A stretch of DNA of 64,000 bases from Peromyscus leucopus (GCF_004664715.2 NC_051083.1:96793161-96857160); one strand, 5' to 3'. Positions 22,160 to 34,184 are shown, counted from the first letter of the stretch. The notes: generated by a model not told the origin, from the sequence alone. Program-made: numbers and translations.

Positions 22160-23115
22160 AGTGAGGGAGGAAGAAATTGAAAGGGTCTCCCTTCAGGTTG
22201 GTAGTTAATGGTTAGTGTGAATTCTTTAAGAACTCTGTAGACTAAATCACTGAAGCATCCTTGTCCTTCTTCATAGGAAATACTTTGATTATTAATCCAA
22301 TCTCTTTGCATGGGTCTATTCAGATTTTCTAGTTCTTTAGCCTGCTTGATCAACATTGCATTCTACTGCATCTTTTTAGTTTGTGCCATTCTAAATCACT
22401 ATTCCCACCCTTTCCCTATCACATTCACTTACACATTTAAGTGGATCACCAATTTAATATAATACAGTATATTAAATAGTCAAGGCTCTCATTGATTTGA
22501 GATGCCAATTATGTACTAAATTCTTAAATTCATATGCTCAAACTTTTTGTAATACTCCATTGATTTATTTTAATCTAGTCATATAAAAATACACTTAATT
22601 ACTCATATGTACAATATGCTTTTATGTCTGTGAGGAAAATATGTTATCTATTTCTTTTTTAAGTGATCTTGGCTATGCTTGTACATTCATTTTTCTCTAA
22701 AATTTTAGAATCAGCTTGTCAAATCTTATGAAATATCTCTTGAGATTCAGAATCTCATTATGTTCATCTTATAAGATTACTTCTATGAGAATTTATAGCC
22801 TCACTATAATGAGTCTTCTATCCATAAACAGGTTCATTCTTATGCTATTCAGTAAATTATAGTTTTCTCCACAAAATTTTCATCATTTTTAGCAAAGGTT
22901 ATTACTATTTTCAGAGTTTTTTCTTGGTATTGCAAGTGATATTTTCAACTACACTTTCCAATTGGTTATTGATAATGTACAGAAATTTATTAACATTGAT
23001 ATATGATCCTTATACAAATCACTTTTTAAAATTTTGGTGAACTATGACTTTTGAATAGTTTTTCTTTGTTTTAAATTTAATTTCTTTCTCTCCTTTATTC
23101 CATATGGAATAGTTA
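22160..23115 (-). mobile_element. Ancient L1 ORF2 remnants, antisense, partly re-covering the same region
   Basis: 22270-22350 ('tccaatctctttgcatgggt', 'tattcagattttctagttct') continues the antisense L1 order after the B1. 22690-23110 ('ttagaatcagcttgtcaaat', 'gagtcttctatccataaaca') corresponds to an L1 block that lies before the 21120 block in antisense order. A second old L1 copy or a rearrangement is therefore present. Confidence 0.5.
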
Positions 23116-23119
23116 TTAA

Positions 23120-24040
23120 TAATCACCTCTTTCTTCTATTTCATCTTAATAAATATGTTTTGAAATAACCACCACTGATGTATTTTGTTCTTTGTTTCTA
23201 ATAGATAAATTTATTGAGATAAGACATTCCTAATATACTAAAATGTTTGTTAAATTATCAAAATAGGGTGTACTGATTGTGGCTTCAATATGAGGGTCAG
23301 ATTTAATCCTCATTAGGAAATAACACAGAGGTAGTAACTTCAGTTGAATTGAATTGTGGAAAGATGGAACCCCAAAACTGAAGCCAGACAACCACTAAAT
23401 CCTTTAGTAGCAAACAATTTTCTAAAGATTTCTTTGCATAGCGCCTAAACTCTGCCTTATGCAGAAGTAAGATCGGGCTTCCTGACAAGAGAGGAATAAG
23501 ATAATGGCATGGTAGGGTCCAACATAGAGGAGTATGGTTCTTCTATGGCCTTTGTCTCCTGCGTTTGTTTAACACATCATTTGAGAACAGACGAAGAGCA
23601 AGTGTGATTTGTTTCACCTTCCAACTCTCTACTGTTGTTCAGAAAATTATCTTATTTTACCCACTACTTTGGGAGGGAAAATCCATTCTTTTGAGCCTGC
23701 CATCCTGATCATGGCAGCCACTGGCTAGGGTGGATTGTATTTTCTCTTTCTGTGCTATACTGTTTATGTATATGGCAGTATGTATACATATGTATATGTA
23801 TATCCACATGGCAGTTCCACACTTTGCTACTTGAACAAAATTCTTATTTCTTACTCCAGCATGGAAAAATGTGTAGTAGAAAGCAAATACTTAACAGGTA
23901 AGGTATTCAAGTAAACCTCTGTTAAAACATTTTGGGTAACAATTAAGAGGAAGAATGGAATAATGTATTCCTCTGTTTCATCATAGTTAGTGAGAATCAT
24001 CAGTTCCCACAGTGCTAAATTATAATATCACTCCCTTTCT
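23120..24040. other. Single-copy sequence, nothing recognised
   Basis: No repeat, RNA gene or exon recognised. Confidence 0.4.
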
Positions 24041-24044
24041 TCAT

Positions 24045-24185
24045 GTATAAGCTGAGCTGCATCATTTAATTTCCCTGTGTCTCAATTTTCTGTCTGTAAA
24101 GTGAAAGTAAACATCATTATCTACATCAAAATTCATTGTGGTGATTAATACAGATATGTATGAGACATTTGTCCAAAGGTCCACA
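24045..24185 (+). mobile_element. MIR SINE fragment
   Basis: 'gctgcatcatttaatttccc', 'gtctcaattttctgtctgta' and 'aagtgaaagtaaacatcat' follow the 3' half of MIR. Confidence 0.5.
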
Positions 24186-24874
24186 TATGTTAAGGGTTCA
24201 TAAAATAATATGTGCTAAGATGAAGTGTAGAATGCAATTATCAGAAGCCTTAGAGAATGAGAGGGGATAGATACTTTTGTAATCTGTTTTTGTGTGTCTC
24301 CAGTGACTTGAACTGGACAAGTCACCCACTAAATGACTTGATCCTAACTGAAGAGAAGCATGATTTCTCAAGAAAACCCTCAGCAGCCTTCAGCTTCTGG
24401 TCCTGTCATCTCTTCTTGGAGGGAAGTGGAGATATTCTTTGCAAATGTAGTAACTCCTAAAACATAAAAAGAAGCTCTAGACCCCTCAACACTGAGGCAC
24501 CTAGAGAATGACAAACTATCCAGCTGAGTACTAAGAATGACTTTCAATTCCTGAACACATTCAGAATTTGTCTCATCTTGGGTTTTACCTGGGAGGAAAT
24601 GAGCACAATTCAGCAGCACTCTAAACTACTGATATTTCTTAACCATGCACCTTGAGCTATGCTTATCTGTTTCCTGTTCTAAACATCAGCTCCTGGATTG
24701 CTTAATGAGGAAACATTACATGCTACATATAATTTTGTCTCTAACATGTTCCTACTTTCATCAATCTAACTCCTCACTATGTAAGAACATTTTCTTATTT
24801 TTAGACAAAAGATGACATGGGAGTCATAACCCTTTTATTAGGACTCCGTGAGAAGGAAAATCTGTCCACTTTTA

Positions 24875-25100
24875 AACAATGATAATAATGCTAATTGCTG
24901 CTGTTTGCTGGGTACATAGTATTTCAGAGAGAATACTACTAAATAGGCTACATGAATTGTATAATTTAGCCTTTACAACAAATGAAACTCTTGGTACTAT
25001 TAAACTCAATTTGGCTAAACTATGGAGAAAAAAAAGAGGCTCAAAGTAGTCAAACACTTTGCTCACAGTTTCATAGGGTTTAAAAGTTTCTGTTGCTAGT
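24875..25100 (-). mobile_element. MIR SINE, antisense
   Basis: 'tttgctgggtacatagtatt', 'aatttagcctttacaacaaa', 'gaaaaaaaagaggctcaaag' and 'actttgctcacagtttcata' follow the antisense MIR order. Confidence 0.55.
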
Positions 25101-25280
25101 GTGAAATAGAATTTTTTCCTATTGTGTATTGAGGGAACCAAACTTGGATTGTCAAGCTTGTGTAGCTGAAGCTTTACTCACCAAGCCAGGTGTCTTGCCC
25201 TCTCTTATTTCTAAAATTGTGTCGGCACCTATTGTCAGAACTGTGTGTCTTCCTAAAGATATTTACTGTACCTTCTGCCT

Positions 25281-25284
<4 letters not shown>

Positions 25285-25313
<29 letters not shown>

Positions 25314-25460
25314 GTTTTTCGAGACAGGGTTTCTCTGTGTAGCTTTGCGCCTTTCCTGGAGCTCACTTGGTAGCCCAGGCTGGCCTCGAACTCACAGAGA
25401 TCCGCCTGGCTCTGCCTCCCGAGTGCTGGGATTAAAGGCGTGCGCCACCAACGCCCGGCC
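25285..25460 (-). mobile_element. Young cricetid-type B1 SINE, antisense, perfect TSD
   Basis: A T-run of about 28 bp leads into an almost undamaged antisense B1 with the cricetid diagnostic gctttgcgcctttcctgg. A perfect 14-bp TSD ccttctgccttatt lies at 25271-25284 and 25461-25474. The intact tail and TSD indicate a recent insertion. Internal promoter boxes lie at the element's 5' end near 25440. Confidence 0.97.
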
Positions 25461-25474
25461 CCTTCTGCCTTATT

Positions 25475-27500
25475 CTTGTGAGCACTTCTTTCAGGTTTGA
25501 CTTTTTAAAACTATTTTAGGTTTATGCATCAACTCTAATTTATTTGCTTTCTATTTCACCATTTTCTTATCTTATCTTTATTATTTTACACTTTACCTGG
25601 GTTTGTTTTATTGCACTATTTATAACTTCTGGAATAGATAGCTTAGTTAATTTATTTTCCATTTATTTTTATTTCATAATAAATGAATTCAAGGCCATAT
25701 GGCTTTTTGCTGATTATGGCATTGCCTGCATCTAAAAGATTTTGATATATACAACTCTCATTATCATATTAATATAAATGTCTCTTCAGCTCAAGAGTTC
25801 TTTAGAAGGGTATTTGTGTTTTCAATTTATAAATGTTTATTGGGATTGGCCTCTGTGAATGGGGAGTGGCATAGTTGGCTATCTTTGTATTGCTGATTTC
25901 TAAATGGTATTTGAGTCCTTGCATGGCTGATTTCTGTGCTTGTACTCTCAATCAGTACAAATGGTAAGAGTCCATCTTGTGTGTATATATATGTGGGGGG
26001 GAGGGTCTGCCTGTTTATGGAATTGAAGGCAGTGTGAGTGAGACTGGAGATTTGTATTCTGTACCACCTAGGAGTGGACATTTATAAATGAGGGAAGTGA
26101 AGCAAAATGTCAGTGTGAAAAGGTCAGCTGGCTTGCTCACAGCAATGCAACCCTCCCTTATATAGCCTTCACCTGGGTTGGGAAGACGGCATTTGCTTTT
26201 TCGGCCCTGTTTGCCAGGCATTATATGCACTATTTAGTCCTAAAAACTGTGGCTACCTTTCAGAGACATAGCTGTTTGTTTATGCTGATAGTCCATTGGT
26301 CATATGTGATTGAGGCAGTACAATCTTCAGTAATTTTCTAGATTAAAAACAAATAATCAATCTACCGTGAAAGGGTCATATCATCGATCTAGTCCATAGA
26401 AGCTAGGATTTCTGATTAATTATTCTGACAGGCAATGCCTTTACCTTCCTGCTCTTCAAACACCCTGTCTCCATAACAAAAGCGATGATCAGTTTATAAT
26501 GTCATATATTACCATATTCTCATATATTCTTAGCCAAATAAGAAAAGAGACAAACAAGACAGCTTAGCAGTTTAGATGAGGGTTTCATCACCTTTTATAT
26601 CTCATTAATAAGAATGCAATGTCACTGCTTTATAACACAGATCTCTGTACATTCAACTTTGGAGCACAGCTGCCATCTTATTTCTTTTATATTGTCTACC
26701 TCCTCCAACTTCTGCCAGTCCCCCCACTGCTGCCTTATACACTCTGGTAATTGTGGCTTTTAATTTGTTTTACAGATGAATAGGGCTGCTACTACCCCCT
26801 AACTGGAGCTACAGAACCGTGTTTCATTTGCCTACATCCATTGTGTTTAATTGTCCTGCTTCCTTGACAACCTTTAATTGGACTCTTGTAGACTGAATAT
26901 GACTGTCTTTCCCTTATTTTCTGTGTCACAAATGACAATGCAAAATAAAATGAGACCTAATACCGTGGTCCTTTAATATCTCTGCCAAATATTCCTATGA
27001 AATATATTTGATTATCAGTTCACCCTTTCCTTTTTATGGTCAATTTTCTACCTTTGGAAGCCATTATAATATGGTTTCATGTTAGATGAATTCTCAAACA
27101 AAGAAAAAGACCCTCTGCTGAGATTCCAGGGTGGTTGCACTAACCCAGAGCTGTTGTAAAAACCCATCTTCACACAGCTTATTTTGAGTGTGTACATGGG
27201 CAAAGCAGGTTGATCCTGAATTGTGTGTGTGCTTCTACTGTTTCTGACTTCCAAAGGTTTGGACCATGTTTTTAGACTAGAACATACTTCAAATGGAGAC
27301 ATCCAATCTTTCTGAAGCTGAGTCATACTTGCTACAGAAATAACTTTCCATCAGGAAAAATTTCCAATTCAGTAGAATTAGGGGAAGGAATGAGAAGGAA
27401 AGACTTTTTTTTTTTACCCGAAGAGTATTTTAATTTAATATTAAGGCCTTTGCATACTTAAAACTGTCACTGTCACTCACAAGCAACTCTTTCAAGCGAG
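25475..27500. other. Single-copy or unassigned AT-rich sequence
   Basis: I see no repeat family with confidence and no exon. A small (TA/TG) patch lies at 25978-25996. The short minus-strand frames at 25827-26230 and 27048-27326 have no recognised domain. Confidence 0.4.
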
Positions 27501-27507
27501 TCCTAAA

Positions 27508-27695
27508 GGGCTGGAGAGATGGCTCATTACAGAGGTTCCTAGCACCTACAACAAGTGGCTCACAACTGCTTGTAAGTCTTAAGTCTAGGGAGTTGTACAT
27601 CATCTTCTGGCCGTTATGGGCAATAGCAGTCATGTGCACAAGCCCACACAATACACATATACATATACCTGTCTTTAAAAATAAAAATCTCAAAT
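27508..27695 (+). mobile_element. B2/B3 SINE
   Basis: The diagnostic head gggctggagagatggctcat is followed by 'ggttcctagcacctacaaca', 'gtggctcacaactgcttgta' and 'catcttctggccgttatggg', with an A-rich tail 'ttaaaaataaaaatctc'. It carries a deletion in the tRNA-like head. Confidence 0.9.
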
Positions 27696-27699
27696 GAGT

Positions 27700-27830
27700 C
27701 ATTTATCTTAGAGCTGAAAGGACCTTCATGCAATCTAATAGTGAGCTATTCTTTTGAATAGGAATGCTATTTTTAATCCCCATTTTCTAGATGAAGAATT
27801 GAGGTTTACAGATAAACATGCTTTTCTTCC
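27700..27830. mobile_element. Possible ancient MIR-like SINE
   Basis: 'gagctgaaaggaccttcatg' then 'ccccattttctagatgaaga' and 'attgaggtttacagat' resembles an ancient mammalian SINE shared across placental mammals. Weak. Confidence 0.35.
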
Positions 27831-28735
27831 AGTTTCATGGGAAAATACCACACCTGACTCTATGCCTGTTCATAGTTATACCACTCTTTTGCATTCTGTC
27901 TTGGTCACTGCTTGGATCTCAGGGTATTCTCAAAAGAGCTCAAACATGTTGTTACATGCTGTGCCCCTGGTTGGGAGAATTTTCACTCACAACAGCCATA
28001 ATTGAGGGTAGATCTGACTCACTCCTGCTTGCCTGTAGAGAATTGTTGTATCCTTTTAATGGAATGATACTTTCACAAGCCTTTGGAGCTGCATGTGGTT
28101 CTGTCGCATTCAGTCTGTCATTTTGCTGACTCTTTGATGTCTGTATTAAAATATTCCTAGCAACAGCACTTCACAGGTAAATGTCATCATCAGATGACTT
28201 TCTTAGTAATGGTGCTTGCATGTTAGACTTCAGAATCTGTAAATGGTCCAATCTAATCGGGCAGCCTATTATATTATATAATTACATCATTTATGTGAAT
28301 ATTAAAGACGATTTTGAAGACTTCTTATATACAGGGATGGATAATACTCTTCAGATTTTCTAATTGAGGTGCACATGTCCTAGAAATACTGTAGAGGGTA
28401 AATACTACAAAACTCCTTACAAAAATTGTTTATCTCAGAATTTTCCCATTAGCTCTTTGCCAGTTTTCTAAAAACAAGACTAAAACATGATCCCTCCTTC
28501 CAATAATTTATTTCTAAAAGGGGAATTATGACAAATTATATCAGCAATGCATCTAAATAAGAAATGAATATAATTCATAAGGGAAGATATCTAGATATGA
28601 TCTATGTTCTCAACTTTTCATGTCACCATCTGTCTATGTGCCCTCACCCTATATAGTCACTAAGCCAAATTTATATACTAGAACTTGTGTATTAGGTAAG
28701 TTATCTAGAGGAAGGAACAAATAGAATGTATATAT
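27831..28735. other. Single-copy AT-rich sequence, nothing recognised
   Basis: Overlapping plus-strand frames at 27754-28129 are not supported by any domain or splice structure. Confidence 0.4.
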
Positions 28736-28739
28736 GTTA

Positions 28740-29175
28740 TAAAAAGGGAATCTCTAGATTGAGTTACATAGTAGAACTGGGTAGTTGGGTACTCCAACAA
28801 TGGCTATATCTGCAGCCCGGGAAGGCAGGGAACCTGGTTGCTGCTAAGTCCGTGAAACTGGATGGCTTAGCAGTCCCAATCTGAGGCCAAAAGCCTGACA
28901 ACATATTAGAAGCCCAAAGAACTGGAGTCTAGAGAAAGTGGAGGCAGCCACAGCAGATGGACTTCTTTAGGAAGAAAGACAGACACACACTGCTTTTGCC
29001 TTAGATCTCTTTCCATTTGGGTAGCCCATTAGAAGGTACAAACTATCAAGAAGGCAGGTTTTTCCCAGCTAATCCTCTCTGGAAAGCCCTCACAGATGTG
29101 CTCAAAGGTGTATCTCCTAAACCATTCGCAATTCTGTCAATTTGAAAAACTCAGGATCAACCATCACACCTTGCA
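28740..29175. mobile_element. Rodent interspersed repeat, family unassigned
   Basis: 'ggttgctgctaagtccgtga', 'gatggcttagcagtcccaat' and the right edge 'cagctaatcctctctggaaa', 'gccctcacagatgtgctcaa' and 'gatcaaccatcacacc' match a common rodent repeat. The last 140 bp are related to 16135-16266. Confidence 0.5.
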
Positions 29176-29740
29176 GGGAATTTGAAGTCAGAAAGCCCAT
29201 ATGTCTATAGACATGCTACCTCGAATGTGCCCAAGCTCATCAGAAAAGACCTTTATTCTGCTCCAGGTATCATCACTTTCTAGCTCTCTGGCCTTGGCAA
29301 AGTCTCAGAATATCACCAAAGGTCAGTTTCTTTATCCATAACATTGGAGTAGAAATCATTTACTAGGCTCTTATCGAAAAAGCCTTTGGGTCAAAACAAG
29401 TTTTATAATTCAGGTTTTTAAAGGAATTTTATAAATGTGGCAGACTATGTAATAATTTCTATGGGATTAGAAAGAGTATTCAGCAATAAATCACAGCAAT
29501 ATTTCTGAAACAAAATATATGAAATATACTAAACAAAAAAATTTCTAAAACAAAAGTGTCTTATATTCATCTACAACAGTCTTTTTCATGAACTTTGGCA
29601 GGGAGTATATGAAAGACTGGTTTATAAAACTTTCTGGAATTTGGAATTATTGACAATGTGTACCTGAACATAAGCATTGTGTGTAGGAAGTTTCAATTGA
29701 AACTCAGGCATTATAAGGATTTTCTACCCTAGTTTATTTG
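29176..29740. other. Single-copy AT-rich sequence, nothing recognised
   Basis: No repeat or exon recognised. Confidence 0.4.
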
Positions 29741-29744
29741 GAAG

Positions 29745-29809
29745 ACCACCACCATCACCACCACCACCACCACCGCCACCACTGCCACCGCTGCCGCCAC
29801 CACCACCAC
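29745..29809. repeat. (CCA)n-type trinucleotide microsatellite
   Basis: Imperfect CCA/CAC repeat with gcc and gct variants. It produces a His-rich frame (29738-29932), which I regard as a repeat translation. Confidence 0.92.
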
Positions 29810-30384
29810 AAATGCCAACACCACTCACACTGCAAATCTGCTTCTGTGGGATGGTATGTGGGTGGCAAAAGTCTCTATAAGGAGGAGAATGTCAGAGAGA
29901 CAAAGCTGTGGGGATGGGCAGAACATATGTAGATATTTTCCAGGTGTAGTTTCAGTGTCCAGAGGACAAAGTGTGGCAAAACCTGAGATAGACATCCCCA
30001 GTGTTCTGAGTTGGACCCATCAGTGCTAGGAGGGAAAGCAACAACATTAAGTTCCTATGCCCATTTCCCTTTAACCAGAGGTGCTGATCCATTAGTTCCT
30101 GGAATGGGAACTTTCGTTACAAATATAAGCTTTGTCAAATGAAAAGAAACATACAACATGCCCAAGTGTATTGCATACACACAGAAGAAGTTCATAGAGG
30201 GAAGTTTATAGCGATAAATGCATACATCAAAAAAGAAGATCTCTGATAACCTGACATCATACCTCAGTAAAACAGAAAAAGAACAAACTAAGCACAATGC
30301 ACAAAAGTCAAATTATAAAGAGGGAGCAGAAATACATGAAAACAATAGGAATAATGAATAACACAAAATTCATCTTTTTATTTT

Positions 30385-30562
30385 TATTTTTAAAATTTAT
30401 TTATATAAGTATTTTACCTGTATATACAGATATACCACATGCATGCCTGATGCCATGGAACTGGGGTAACAGACAGTTGTGAGCTGCCATGTGGGTACTA
30501 GGAATTGAACCCAGGTCTTCTAGAGGAGCAGTCAGTGCACTTAACCACTGAGCCATTTTCCT
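30385..30562 (-). mobile_element. B2/B3 SINE, antisense
   Basis: 'aaaatttatttatataagta', 'ttgtgagctgccatgtgggt', 'actaggaattgaacccaggt', 'gaggagcagtcagtgcactt' and 'aaccactgagccattttcct' is a B2-type element read antisense. Confidence 0.88.
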
Positions 30563-30589
30563 GTGGTTTATTTTTATTTCTTAATTTAA

Positions 30590-30945
30590 AAATATGTGTG
30601 TGTGTGCCTATGTACATGACTATGGTGAACATGTGTAATATATGAGCATGTGTATGTGCATGGCTTATATGTGGAGGCTATAGGAGGATGTTAGGTGCCC
30701 TGGCCTATGATTGTCTGCCTCATCTCTTTGAGAAGGCCTTTCACTGATCCTGGAGCTAGGTAAGCAATCAGCAAGCGCCATTGATTCTTTGGTGTCTTCC
30801 TCGACTCTGCTGGTGCTACAGGTGCACATATGGCACATATAGCCTTTTTTTTTTTTTTTTGCAGGTTTGCTAGGATCTGAACTTGGATCCATACCCTTAT
30901 AAAGCAAGTGTTCTTACCCAATGAGCCATCTCTTTGAGAGTCCTC
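30590..30945 (-). mobile_element. Old rodent SINE-type repeat (B4/RSINE-like)
   Basis: TG-rich start, then 'tttcactgatcctggagcta', a T-run (30846-30861), 'ggatctgaacttggatccat', 'aagcaagtgttcttacccaa' and 'tgagccatctctttgaga'. Same organisation as 1014-1355. Confidence 0.55.
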
Positions 30946-30984
30946 AAAATTTATTTTTGTCTTAAGATTGAGAAAGAACATATC

Positions 30985-31090
30985 ATTGGGTGGATGGGGC
31001 AAGGGTCTGGAAGGAGTTGGGGAGGGGAAAGAATATGATGATAATGTGGAAAACTCATAAAGGAGAAATAAAACATTAAAAATAGAGAAG
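30985..31090 (+). mobile_element. L1 3' UTR tail fragment
   Basis: 'gggtctggaaggagttgggg' followed by 'aggggaaagaatatgatgat' and an A-rich end 'agaaataaaacattaaaaat' is a rodent L1 3' end. Confidence 0.5.
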
Positions 31091-31795
31091 ATGAAATTAA
31101 GCTTTTAGCTAGACAAAGAAGAAAAGAGGACATTAATAAAAACTCACAAATGAAGAGTAGACATTAAAACAAGTACCACAGAAACGTAAAGGGTCAGAGG
31201 ATGTACCCTTATATCTCAGGAAGTTGGGTAAGTCAGAACAAATGAACACACATCTAGGTATATAAAACCTATCAATGTTAACCACAAAAATGGGAAATAT
31301 GAACAAAGCAATAATGATTAAGAAGACTGAAAATGAAATAAAATCTCTGACCAAGGATTTTCCACTTTGATTGGAAGGATTGGTACTATTTAAATGTCTA
31401 CAATACCAAATGTATTTCAAATATTCAATGAGACTGGTCTGTTAGTAGTAGGTTATCAATACTAAAGGGGCTTCACTTATTCAGTAAAATTCCTATCAAG
31501 TTCCCAAAGTTATTTTTTATAAAAATAGGGGGAAATCATAAAATTTGGATGGAACCATAAAATGCAACAGTCAAAGAATTATTGATTAAAAAGAATAGTG
31601 ATAGAGGCACTATGCTACCTGATTTTAAAGCATATTATGAAGCTATAATAATTAAAACAGCATAGCACTATGAAGCCAAGAAATCAATAAACATGTTTAA
31701 GGTCAATTAATTTCAACCAAGATGTCAATAACATACTATGTGGAAAGGAAATCTCTTCTTAAATGATGTTGGGAAAACAGTACATCCACTTGTGC

Positions 31796-32334
31796 TGTAG
31801 TCGGAAGGTTTCTCAGGTCTGACCTGGTCCCTGTAGACCTGCAGACACTTGTAAAATAATCACTCAGAGGCTTAATATTATTGATAACTGCTGGCCATTA
31901 GCTCAGGCTTATTACTGACTAGCTCTTATACTTGAATTAACCCATAATTCTTATCTATATTTGGTCACATGGCTTGGTAACTTTTCTCAGTTCTGCCTTG
32001 TCATCTTGCTTCCTCTATGTCCGGTTGGTGATTCCCTTCCTCTTCCCAGAATTCTCCTAGTCTGCTTGCCCCACCTATACTTCCTGCCTGGCTACTGCCC
32101 AGTCAGTGTTTTATTTATTTGTTTGTTTGTTTATTATTTATTTATTTTTAGAGACAGGGTTTCTCTGTGTAGCTTTGCACCTTTCCTGGAACTCACTTGG
32201 TAGACCAGGCTGGCCTTGAACTCACAGAGATCTTCCTGCTTCTGCCTCCTGAGTGCTAGGATTAAAGGCGTGCGTCACTACTGCCCAGCTCAGCATTTTA
32301 TTAAACCAGTATACAAGAGCATTATCCTATAGCA
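31796..32334 (-). mobile_element. Solo LTR (same ERV2-type family), antisense, carrying a B1
   Basis: On the minus strand it begins tgctataggataatgc and ends cttccgactaca, like the 44734 copy. It is flanked by a 6-bp TSD with one mismatch: ttgtgc (31790-31795) and ttatgc (32335-32340). Without the nested B1 (32116-32290) and one copy of its TSD it would be about 350 bp, like the other copies. Confidence 0.85.
32116..32290 (-). mobile_element. B1 SINE nested in the LTR, antisense
   Basis: Antisense B1 after a (TTTG/TTTA)n tail: 'gagacagggtttctctgtgt', 'cctttcctggaactcacttg', 'aaaggcgtgcgtcactac'. A TSD cagtgttttatt / cagcattttatt (32104-32115, 32291-32302) carries two mismatches. Confidence 0.93.
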
Positions 32335-32340
32335 TTATGC

Positions 32341-32628
32341 AAAGATGTGTTTGAATAATAATGGCCCCCATAGGCTCATATATTTGGATGTTTAGTCACC
32401 AGGGAATGGAACTGCTTGAAAGGATTAGGAGGTGTTGGCTTGTTGGAAGAAGCATGTCACTTTGAGGTTTTCAAAGCCCAATGCCTACATGCTGCCATGC
32501 TCCCTGCCATGATGATAATGTGCTAAACCTCTGAAACTGTAAGCAAATGTCCATTTAAATGTTTTCTCTTATAAGAGTTACCCTGGTCATGGTGTCTCTT
32601 CAAAGCAATAGAACAGTGACTAAGATAT
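32341..32628 (+). mobile_element. URR1-like DNA transposon
   Basis: 'aatggcccccataggctcat', 'tgcttgaaaggattaggagg', 'ccatgatgataatgtgctaa', 'ctctgaaactgtaagcaaat', 'ggtcatggtgtctcttcaaa' and the end 'gcaatagaacagtgactaag' match the rodent URR1 non-autonomous hAT-type element as I remember it. An internal deletion is likely. Insert edges are approximate. Confidence 0.8.
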
Positions 32629-32974
32629 TATATCACACCTCCATATCTTGCCTTATATGAAAATGGCATAAAGTAGATTAAAGGCATAAAGATAAAACTT
32701 GAAACTGTGAAACTACCAGAAGAAAATAGGGTATATGCTATGATATGGATTGAGCAATGAGTTTTTACAAGCAACATTAACAAACCTGGGGAAATGGAAT
32801 TATATCAAACCAAATAATAAAATAAAATAGAGCCTCTAGACAGAAAAGAAAACAATAAAGTGAAGATTCTATATAGAAAAGAAAATATTTACAAATTTAC
32901 ATCTGATCAATAATTAATATTGGATATATGTGTAAGAAACTCAAACAACTCAATAGTAAGCAAACAAATTACCC

Positions 32975-33330
32975 ACTGGAGCATGAGCAACTTGCCGGTG
33001 GCCACACCACTGCTGAAAATTACCCCTCTTACCTGAGCAACCATTACTGCCAACAGCTCCTCAGGGAGTCATGGGGCATCATGAGCTCCCCCTCTTCCAT
33101 GATAAAATATTAGCAGCTTCTCAGGGAGTTAGTGGGGCCTTATGAGTCCCCCGTCTATGATAGCATATTAACATGACCCATTTTGTGTAGATATTGTACA
33201 GGTAATGATAGCTGCTATGTCCAAAAGACACTGTTTTTTAGCACTTCTTCCCATCCTCCAACTCCAACATTTTTTCTGCCTCTTCTTCTGTAATATTCCT
33301 TGAGCATTGTAGCAGGCCACCCCTTGTCCC
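32975..33330 (-). mobile_element. Lx/L1 3' UTR-type repeat
   Basis: 'ggccacaccactgctgaaaa', 'ccattactgccaacagctcc', 'ggggccttatgagtcccccg' and 'cctcttcttctgtaatattc' match a common rodent repeat linked to Lx 3' UTRs. A second member, covering another part, is at 37690-38090. Orientation is uncertain. Confidence 0.5.
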
Positions 33331-33386
33331 ATTCAGGACTGAGCACTCAAAGGTCACTTGTTCTCAGCACTTTGACAAGTTCTGAG

Positions 33387-33389
33387 TCT

Positions 33390-33464
<75 letters not shown>
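33387..33464. repeat. (CT)n microsatellite
   Basis: About 70 bp of pure CT, a polypyrimidine mirror-repeat tract able to form H-DNA. Confidence 0.96.
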
Positions 33465-33471
<7 letters not shown>

Positions 33472-34184
33472 TTGCTTGCTGTCAACAGAAACTTCTCTGA
33501 CCATAGCTAAGATCAGCACTAATTTGTGGGTATAAATATGAATATTTAGAAAGCAGTTTTGACAGCTTGTCCATTTAACAAAACAATAGCAGATTCCCAC
33601 CAGTGCCTATGGACTCTCTAGTCATGGATTTTTTTTTTTACCAGGTTTAGAGTATCAGGCACAAATTATTTCCTGTGGAACATTGTTTCCAGTGCCTCAG
33701 ATCCAATCAGAAAGTAGATGGTTATTCTCTTGTAGTCATACCGTTGTTGCAGAGTGGCTATATCTTGCCTGGAAGGTTGGTTTTGCAGCTTTCAGGTTTC
33801 ACAGCTAGTAAAACTATTAATGACTTTTCTTCCCCCAAAGACTGCATAGCATCTTCCAGCATTATGAAAATTAGCCAGCAGGAAAGAAGCCTCTACTTGA
33901 GTTCCTGTTTGATTTCTCTATGTCCTATAACCAAAGTGTATGATGTTTTCAGTTGTAGGGTCTTACTATCTAGTGCTTCTAAACACCTAGGAATAATGGC
34001 CATAGCTTGTACTATTTTGGAGGTCTCTAGAGTGTCCATGAAGAACAACTCATAGAGTGGCAACTCACTCCTGGCACTGAGATTTCAATTGATAACCTAT
34101 AGCCTCTGGGAGCAGTGGTATCTACCCATCCAGGGTACCTCCACTGAATCTTTTTTAAATTGTAGTTTTAATTAGCTTATAAAT
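33465..34184. other. Single-copy or unassigned sequence
   Basis: A 126-residue plus-strand frame (33675-34055) has no recognised domain. No repeat family is assigned. Confidence 0.35.

Larger units (their letters stand above)
31095..32985 (+). pseudogene. Old rodent L1 ORF2 remnant split by two insertions
   Basis: The sense ORF2 order is readable in two parts. The first, up to 31795, has 'ttcctatcaagttcccaaag', 'aagaattattgattaaaaag' and 'tattatgaagctataataat'. The second, from about 32630, has 'atatcacacctccatatctt', 'gaaactgtgaaactaccaga', 'ggaattatatcaaaccaaat' and 'gaaactcaaacaactcaata'. In the consensus these parts are contiguous; here they are separated by a solo LTR and a URR1-like element. 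Frame is lost throughout. The 5' portion before about 31300 is weakly supported. Confidence 0.75.

Noticed and set aside
29738..29932. His-rich small protein
   Set aside because: Direct translation of a CCA/CAC trinucleotide repeat.
31796..33330. A full-length endogenous provirus
   Set aside because: Only one LTR is present, with TSDs directly on both sides. No gag, pol or env-like sequence was seen next to any LTR in the window.
33675..34055. 126-residue plus-strand frame
   Set aside because: No domain, no splice context and no sign of coding composition.
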